NCBI GenBank assembly: GCA_015062655.1 | Contig: SUUG01000013.1 | Location: forward strand, 1-64,000 | DNA length: 64,000 nucleotides | Reading direction: 5' to 3' | Source: Coriobacteriaceae bacterium | GTDB taxonomy: Bacteria; Actinomycetota; Coriobacteriia; Coriobacteriales; Coriobacteriaceae | In this document: one piece after another, positions 59,178 to 64,000 of the stretch | Numbering within the stretch: position 1 is the stretch's first letter | Layout of the letters: every line of letters begins with the position of its first letter | Position numbers and translations under genes: made by a program | The notes under the pieces: generated by a model | What the model was told of the DNA's origin: nothing | The model's input: only the letters and a program-made list of their open reading frames with translations | The model's database searches: none

Positions 59178-60860
59178 ATGTCTCAGGAAACCACGCGCGC
59201 CGCCGAGATCGCAGCGGAGCGCGCTCGCGCCGTCGCGGCCACCGCCGACGAGCTCGAGCACGACAAGCTCCATGAGGAGTGCGGCGTATTCGGCGTCTGG
59301 GCGCCCACGCGCGACGTTGCCCGGCTCACGTACTTCGGCCTGCGCGCCCTGCAGCATCGCGGTCAGGAGTCCGCCGGCATCGCGGTCGGCGACGGCGGCA
59401 CCGTCATGGTGCGCAAGGACCTCGGTCTCATCGGGCAGGTCTTCTCGAACGCCGACCTCGGCGCGCTCTCCGGCGAGCTCGCCATCGGGCACGTGCGCTA
59501 CGGCACCGCCGGCGCCAAGAGCTGGGAGGCCGCCCAGCCCCACCTCTCCACCATCAACGACGTCATCATCGCGCTCGCCCACAACGGCACGCTCGTCAAC
59601 ACCGACGAGCTGCGCCGCCAGCTGATCGAGCTCGGCGTGCCCTTCCTCTCCAACTCCGATTCCGAGGTCGCGGCCAAGCTGATCGGGTACTTCACGCAGC
59701 GCACCAACCACCTGCGCGAGGGCATCCGCAAGACGATGGAGCTCGTGCGCGGCGGATACGCCATGGCGCTCATCAACGAGGAGGCGCTCTACGCCTTCCG
59801 CGACCCCTACGGGATCCGGCCCCTCGTGCTCGGCCGTTTGGTCGAGCAGGGCTTGGACCAGGTGGACCCCGCGTCCGTGGCCGCGATGCCGGCGACCGAC
59901 GAGATGGGGGAGGCGGCCGCGGCGGCGCCTGACGCGCCCCAGATCACGGCCGACGGCTGGGTCGTGGCCTCCGAGACCTGCGCTCTGGACATCGTCGGCG
60001 CCGAGTACGTGCGCGACGTGCGCCCCGGCGAGATCCTGCGCATCAGCGCCGAGGGGGTCGTGTCCGAGCAGGGCGTGCCAGCGGCGACCGAGCCCGCGAA
60101 CTGCATCTTCGAGCAGGTCTACTTCGCCCGCCCCGACAGCATCATGAACGGCAAGTCGGTCTACGCCTGCCGCTACGACATGGGGCGCCAGCTCGCCCGC
60201 GAGGCGCCGGTCGATGCCGACCTCGTCATCGGCGTGCCCGATTCGGGCCTGCCGCCGGCGGAGGGCTTCGCGCACGAGAGTGGCATGCGCTTCGGCGAGG
60301 GCCTCATCAAGAACCGCTACGTCGCGCGCACCTTCATCGCGCCCACGCAGGAGCTCCGCGCCATGGGCGTGCGCATGAAGCTGAACCCGCTGCGCGACAA
60401 CATCGCCGGGAAGCGCCTCGTGGTGATCGACGACTCGATCGTCCGCGGCACGACGATGGTTCAGCTCGTGCGCGTGCTGCGGCAGGCCGGCGCCAACGAG
60501 ATCCACGTGCGCATCAACTCGCCCGAGGTCATCTGGCCGTGCTTCTACGGTATCGACACCGATGTGCAGTCGCAGCTGATCAGCGCGAACAAGAGCGTCG
60601 AGGAGATCTGCGAGCTGATCGGCGCCGACTCCCTCGCGTTCCTCTCGGTCGAGGGCCTGCTCACGTGCATTCCCGAGGGCGGCTACTGCGACGCGTGCTT
60701 CACGGGGCGCTACCCGGTGGCGATCCCGGAGAGCTTCGGCCGCGAGAAGTTCATGGAGGGCTACCGCCCGCGGAACCTCTCAGAGAACCCGACCTTCTCT
60801 CGCGACGCCGTGGAGCAGAAGGACCGCGATCGCAGCTGGGAGGAGAGCCACCAGGGATAG
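59178..60860 (+). CDS. purF: Amidophosphoribosyltransferase
   Basis: A 560-residue enzyme for the first committed step of purine synthesis (PRPP plus glutamine to phosphoribosylamine). A 34-residue N-terminal segment ends in HEE just before Cys35 of CGVFGVW, so it is a propeptide to be cleaved to expose the catalytic Cys, as in Bacillus-type PurF. The PRPP loop is VVIDDSIVRGTT, and the C-terminal Cys-rich segment (CIPEGGYCDACF) suggests the Fe-S cluster form. An Ala/Pro-rich insertion (about residues 228-255) is unusual. The ATG at 59178 follows GAGGGGAT. Confidence 0.96.
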   Translation: MSQETTRAAEIAAERARAVAATADELEHDKLHEECGVFGVWAPTRDVARLTYFGLRALQHRGQESAGIAVGDGGTVMVRKDLGLIGQVFSNADLGALSGELAIGHVRYGTAGAKSWEAAQPHLSTINDVIIALAHNGTLVNTDELRRQLIELGVPFLSNSDSEVAAKLIGYFTQRTNHLREGIRKTMELVRGGYAMALINEEALYAFRDPYGIRPLVLGRLVEQGLDQVDPASVAAMPATDEMGEAAAAAPDAPQITADGWVVASETCALDIVGAEYVRDVRPGEILRISAEGVVSEQGVPAATEPANCIFEQVYFARPDSIMNGKSVYACRYDMGRQLAREAPVDADLVIGVPDSGLPPAEGFAHESGMRFGEGLIKNRYVARTFIAPTQELRAMGVRMKLNPLRDNIAGKRLVVIDDSIVRGTTMVQLVRVLRQAGANEIHVRINSPEVIWPCFYGIDTDVQSQLISANKSVEEICELIGADSLAFLSVEGLLTCIPEGGYCDACFTGRYPVAIPESFGREKFMEGYRPRNLSENPTFSRDAVEQKDRDRSWEESHQG

Positions 60861-61045
60861 GGTCCTGTGCTCTCTTGGGCGTGACGAACGTGCGGAGGCC
60901 GTCTCTCAGCTGTGAGGGGCGGCCTCTCGCCGCCCAGTTCGTGTTCGGTGCTGCCACGCCCCGTGACCTGCTGCTTCCCATGCTACTATGGGGAGCGTCT
61001 GAGCTGGCTCCCGCACGGGTGCCGTCGAGCCGAGAAGGAGAGGCC

Positions 61046-62152
61046 ATGACCGAGACAGCCAAGCACGTGACCTATGAGGACGCCGGGGTGGACACCGCCG
61101 AGGGCGGCCGCGCGGTCGATGCGATCAAGCGCATGGTCGCCGAGACGAACCGCCCCGAGGTCATCGGCGGCATCGGCGGCTTCGGCGGGCTGTTCTCCGC
61201 GGCGGCGCTCAAGGATATGGAGGACCCGGTCCTCATCTCCGGCACCGATGGCGTGGGCACGAAGCTCGTCCTCGCCCAGCTGCTCGACCGCCACGAGACG
61301 GTGGGGCAGGACCTCGTCGCCATGTGCGTGAACGACATCCTCGCCTCCGGCGCCGAGCCGCTGTTCTTCCTCGATTACGTAGCGATCGGCCATATCGAGG
61401 CCGGGCACATGGCGCAGGTCGTGAAGGGCGTGGCCGACGGCTGCAAGCTCGCCGGGTGCGCGCTCGTGGGCGGCGAGATGGCCGAGCACCCGGGCGTCAT
61501 GCGTCCGGACGACTACGACCTCGCCGGGTTCACGGTGGGCGTCGTCGACCGCCCGCGGATGCTCGACCCCCAAAACGTCCGCCCCGGTGACGTCATCCTC
61601 GGCCTCCCGAGCACAGGCGTGCACTCCAACGGCTACTCGCTCGTGCGCCGCGTGATCGGCGTCGACGGCGTCGTGCCCGGAACGCCCGAGGCCGCAGCCA
61701 AGCGCGCCGAGCTCGAGCAGCCGCTCGAGGCCCTCGACGGCGCGACGCTCGCCGACGCCCTTCTCGCGCCCACGCGCATCTACGTCAAGCCGGTGCTCGA
61801 CCTGCTTGGCGGCGGAGCCCCGGTGCACGCGATCGCGCACATCACAGGCGGCGGCATCACGGAGAACCTGAACCGCGCGCTCGCCCCGGACGTGGACGCC
61901 GTCGTGGACCGCGACGGCGCGGCCATGGGTTGGGACGTCCCGCCGGTGATCAGCTATATCTGCGAGCAGGCGCAGCTCACACCCGATGAGGCCTGCAAGA
62001 CCTTCAACATGGGCGCCGGTCTGATGATCATCGTGGCGCCCGAGGACGAGCAGGCCGTGCGCGCGTCCCTCGAGGCGGCCGGCGAGCAGCCGTTCCGCGT
62101 GGGGACCTGCGTCGAGGGCACCGGCCAGGTGCGCTACGCGGACCAGGCCTGA
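61046..62152 (+). CDS. purM: Phosphoribosylformylglycinamidine cyclo-ligase (AIR synthetase)
   Basis: A 368-residue ATP-dependent enzyme that closes the imidazole ring (FGAM to AIR). Typical segments are TYEDAGVDTAEGGRAVDAIK, SGTDGVGTKLVLA, ALVGGEMAEHPG, LPSTGVHSNGYSLVRR and HITGGGITENLNR. It is cytoplasmic and dimeric. The start at 61046 has an AAGGAGAGG ribosome site. purN follows after 38 bases; a gap of 185 bases to purF includes room for its own promoter. Confidence 0.97.
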   Translation: MTETAKHVTYEDAGVDTAEGGRAVDAIKRMVAETNRPEVIGGIGGFGGLFSAAALKDMEDPVLISGTDGVGTKLVLAQLLDRHETVGQDLVAMCVNDILASGAEPLFFLDYVAIGHIEAGHMAQVVKGVADGCKLAGCALVGGEMAEHPGVMRPDDYDLAGFTVGVVDRPRMLDPQNVRPGDVILGLPSTGVHSNGYSLVRRVIGVDGVVPGTPEAAAKRAELEQPLEALDGATLADALLAPTRIYVKPVLDLLGGGAPVHAIAHITGGGITENLNRALAPDVDAVVDRDGAAMGWDVPPVISYICEQAQLTPDEACKTFNMGAGLMIIVAPEDEQAVRASLEAAGEQPFRVGTCVEGTGQVRYADQA

Positions 62153-62190
62153 GGCGAGACCGTACGCAAGCTACGAGAACGGAGCAGAGC

Positions 62191-63099
62191 ATGAGCACGC
62201 TTGATGATGAATACCGCCGCCTGATCGAGGAGGCGGGCCTGCCGCCCGAGGCGCTGCCGAGCGACGTCTTCTTCAGCAGCGCCGCCGAGCGCGAGGTCGA
62301 CCGCGCGAAAGCCGAGGCCTTTCCGGTTGATGAGCTGATCGCCGACGAACAGGCCGTGGCGGCGTCGGTGTCCGCATGGGATGGCCGCTGGTCCACGCTT
62401 CAAAACCTGCCCGCGGGGCATCTCGACGGGAACACGCTCGAGCGGGGCGTCGCGGCGCTTCGCGCCGAGGGCGGCGAGCCCGGGCCCCTGCCGATCGGCG
62501 TGCTGATTTCCGGCTCGGGCACCAACCTGCAGGCGCTGATCGACCGCATCGCCGACGGCAGCCTGAACGCCGAGATCAAGCTCGTGGTGGCGAGCCGCCC
62601 GTCGGCGGCGGGCCTCAAGCGCGCCGAGGAGGCGGGCATCCAGACGCTCACCCTGTCGAAGGACATCTACGCGGACCCGATCATGGCCGATGAGATCATC
62701 GCCGGCGAGCTCTATCGGGCCGGCGTGGCGTACGTGGTCATGGCCGGCTACATGCGCAAGGTACATGTGCCCCTGCTCGCGACCTTCCCCGGCCGCGTGA
62801 TCAACCTGCATCCGGCGCTGCTTCCGAGCTTCCCCGGCGCGCGCGGAATCGCCGACGCCTACGAGCGCGGGGTGAAGGTGACGGGCGTGACGGTGCACAT
62901 CGCAAACGCGGCGTATGACCAGGGTCCTATCATCGCGCAGGAGCCGGTGAGGGTCGAGGAGGGCTGGACGCTCGAGCAGCTTGAGGAGCGGATCCACGAG
63001 GTCGAACACGAGCTGTACCCGCGCGCGGTGCAGCTGCTCGCCGAGGGTCGCGTGACGGTGCGCCCGGACCTCACGGTCGAGGTGGCGCCCGGGGCGTGA
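62191..63099 (+). CDS. purN: Phosphoribosylglycinamide formyltransferase with N-terminal extension
   Basis: A 302-residue enzyme transferring the formyl group of 10-formyl-THF to GAR. The transferase domain starts near residue 101 (PIGVLISGSGTNLQALID). It contains the catalytic Asn205, His207 (VINLHPALLPSFPGARGI) and Asp243 (YDQGPI). Ordinary PurN is about 190-210 residues; the first ~98 residues here (LDDEYRRLIEEAGLPPEALP and onward) are an acidic extension I do not recognise. The start at 62191 is kept because it has a GAGCAGAGC site and there is no good internal start before the fold. It ends the purM-purN unit. Confidence 0.93.
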   Translation: MSTLDDEYRRLIEEAGLPPEALPSDVFFSSAAEREVDRAKAEAFPVDELIADEQAVAASVSAWDGRWSTLQNLPAGHLDGNTLERGVAALRAEGGEPGPLPIGVLISGSGTNLQALIDRIADGSLNAEIKLVVASRPSAAGLKRAEEAGIQTLTLSKDIYADPIMADEIIAGELYRAGVAYVVMAGYMRKVHVPLLATFPGRVINLHPALLPSFPGARGIADAYERGVKVTGVTVHIANAAYDQGPIIAQEPVRVEEGWTLEQLEERIHEVEHELYPRAVQLLAEGRVTVRPDLTVEVAPGA

Positions 63100-63114
63100 C
63101 CTCGAGCGGGGCGA

Positions 63115-63143
63115 GGCCGCGGGGGCGGGGCGCCCCCGCGGCC
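63115..63143 (+). terminator. GC-rich hairpin after purN
   Basis: A perfect 13-bp stem (63115-63127 with 63131-63143) 16 bases after the purN stop; no T-run follows, so termination strength is uncertain. Confidence 0.55.
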
Positions 63144-63382
63144 GCAAGCCGTCTCCTTCGGGTATGCGGCTGCGCACGGATGTGCTCGGCAGGCAGCAAG
63201 GAAGCGCTGGTCAAGGCGGTCGGTGCCTCGCAAACGAGTGCGGACGTGAGGGCGTATGGGCGCTCGGGTACGTGGCCGCGCAGGCGTGTGTGGCGCGGCT
63301 GCACGGGCGGCCGCAAGAATGCGCGGTGGCGCGCGGCGCGAAAGTGCGGGCGACCGCGAGAATACGCGGACCGCAGTTGAAA

Positions 63383-63430
63383 GCACAACAGAGATGAGGC
63401 CGGGTGGTGACCGCCTCATCTCTGTTGTGC
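63383..63430. terminator. Perfect 18-bp hairpin without T-run
   Basis: GCACAACAGAGATGAGGC (63383-63400) pairs perfectly with 63413-63430 around a 12-base loop. It could serve as a bidirectional terminator or an RNA-stability structure; the lack of a T-run leaves this open. Confidence 0.5.
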
Positions 63431-63461
63431 ATCCGTACCACGAGAACCCGCCTCTGTGAGC

Positions 63462-63610
63462 AAAAAGTCGATTGTAGGGGGATTTTCCCGACCCCACCCA
63501 GTACACTCCATCTAGATAGAGCGCTCAACTGGTAAAACGAGCTCAACAGGTTGTGCAAATAGCCGGGCTACTCAGGTAGTCCGGAAAAATCCCCCTACAA
63601 TCGACTTTTT
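63462..63610. repeat. Long-arm inverted repeat, copy 2 of the AAAAGTCGATTGT family
   Basis: Arms 63462-63488 and 63583-63610 (AAAAAGTCGATTGTAGGGGG then ATTTTCC) differ only by one A. The interior of about 95 bases contains AGTACACT (63500-63507) and, on the other strand, TTTGCACAACC, which also occur in the copy at 29300-29446 in inverted order. Confidence 0.85.
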
Positions 63611-63783
63611 GTTTTCTATGCACCCCCTAAACGCCTGCCAACACGATGCGACAGGCTCAGTGAATCCGCCGTTCGCCGTGGTTTTTCGTCATTTCCGCCG
63701 CTTCCGTCCGCGCTCTCGTGCGTGCCCATCCCGGGTGTGCGACAATACCGAACGATATGCGAAAAATCCGAAAGGAACCTCCC

Positions 63784-64000
63784 ATGGCAGCAGTCAAACC
63801 CCCGCATAAGAAGAGCATGAAGGTCAAGCGCGACGCGCCCGAGCCCGAGGTCGCGACCCCTGCCGAGCGTCGCCGCCGTGCGAAGGCAGACGCAAAGAAG
63901 ACCCTCTCCAAGACCGCGAAGATCGTCCTCGTGCTCATCGGCGCCGCGGCGATGCTCCTCTCGGTGACGGCCATGGCCTGCTCGGGCGTCCTCAACCAGG
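63784..64000 (+). CDS. Membrane-anchored protein, N-terminal part (cut by window edge)
   Basis: The first 72 residues of a protein with a strongly basic N-terminus (KPPHKKSMKVKRDAPEPE, then AERRRRAKADAKKTLSKTAK). A hydrophobic helix follows (about residues 47-67, IVLVLIGAAAMLLSVTAM) with a Cys just after it (ACSG), which could be a lipobox-like site or simply part of a signal anchor. An AAAGGAACC ribosome site precedes the ATG at 63784. The functional domain lies outside the window, so no role is assigned. Confidence 0.6.
   Translation, partial: MAAVKPPHKKSMKVKRDAPEPEVATPAERRRRAKADAKKTLSKTAKIVLVLIGAAAMLLSVTAMACSGVLNQ

Larger units (their letters stand above)
63100..63783. other. Intergenic region after purN
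   Basis: It holds the GC hairpin, a second perfect hairpin (63383-63430) and the long inverted repeat 63462-63610. The remaining sequence has no supported gene. Confidence 0.5.

Overview
The window is a high-GC chromosomal segment of a gut actinobacterium, most likely a Collinsella or close Coriobacteriia relative. This is inferred from the gyrB-gyrA start, the S6-SSB-S18-L9 cluster, the purine genes, the conserved Coriobacteriia-type proteins of unknown function, and the very large sortase-anchored glycosidases. No 16S rRNA gene is present to confirm it.

Layout. 1-3136: end of gyrB and complete gyrA. 3400-11980: a lower-GC accessory island ending exactly at the 3' end of a tRNA-Ala gene. 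It holds inverted repeats, fragments of a phage tail module, a small-membrane-protein/hydrolase pair, a miniature IS3-like remnant, a giant LPETG fibrillar adhesin interrupted at a G8 tract, and a broken dcd gene. 11981-20917: tRNA-Ala and tRNA-Ile, a bifunctional nuclease, typA, a UPF0126/TRIC channel, two tRNA-Ser genes, two proteins of little-known function, and rpsF-ssb-rpsR-rplI. 21893-27697: a GH89 surface glycosidase lying between rplI and dnaB. 27868-36845: dnaB, purA, purD, a Nudix hydrolase, an ABC exporter, a membrane-anchored unknown and a pyridoxamine kinase. 37422-42108: carA-carB. 42846-55399: two more giant cell-wall-anchored enzymes, a clan GH-D (GH36/GH27-like) enzyme and a GH31 alpha-N-acetylgalactosaminidase-type enzyme. 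56007-63099: purE, a class B-type sortase, a membrane protein, purF, purM and purN. A protein of unknown function runs off the right end.

How the genes work together. The three glycosidases carry signal peptides, carbohydrate-binding-type modules and LPXTG-type anchors (LPATG, LAQTG, LPKTG). Their families point to removal of alpha-linked GlcNAc, Gal and GalNAc from mucin O-glycans, and a sortase gene lies 1.1 kb downstream of the last one. Around them are genes of purine, pyrimidine/arginine precursor (carAB) and vitamin B6 metabolism.

The most notable signals are two poly-G tracts placed to switch surface proteins. One is a G8 run inside the signal-peptide codons of the adhesin, out of frame as sequenced. 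The other is a G9 run inside a short upstream reading frame preceding the GH-D enzyme. There is also a set of intergenic long-arm inverted repeats; two are near-identical at the arms and lie 34 kb apart.
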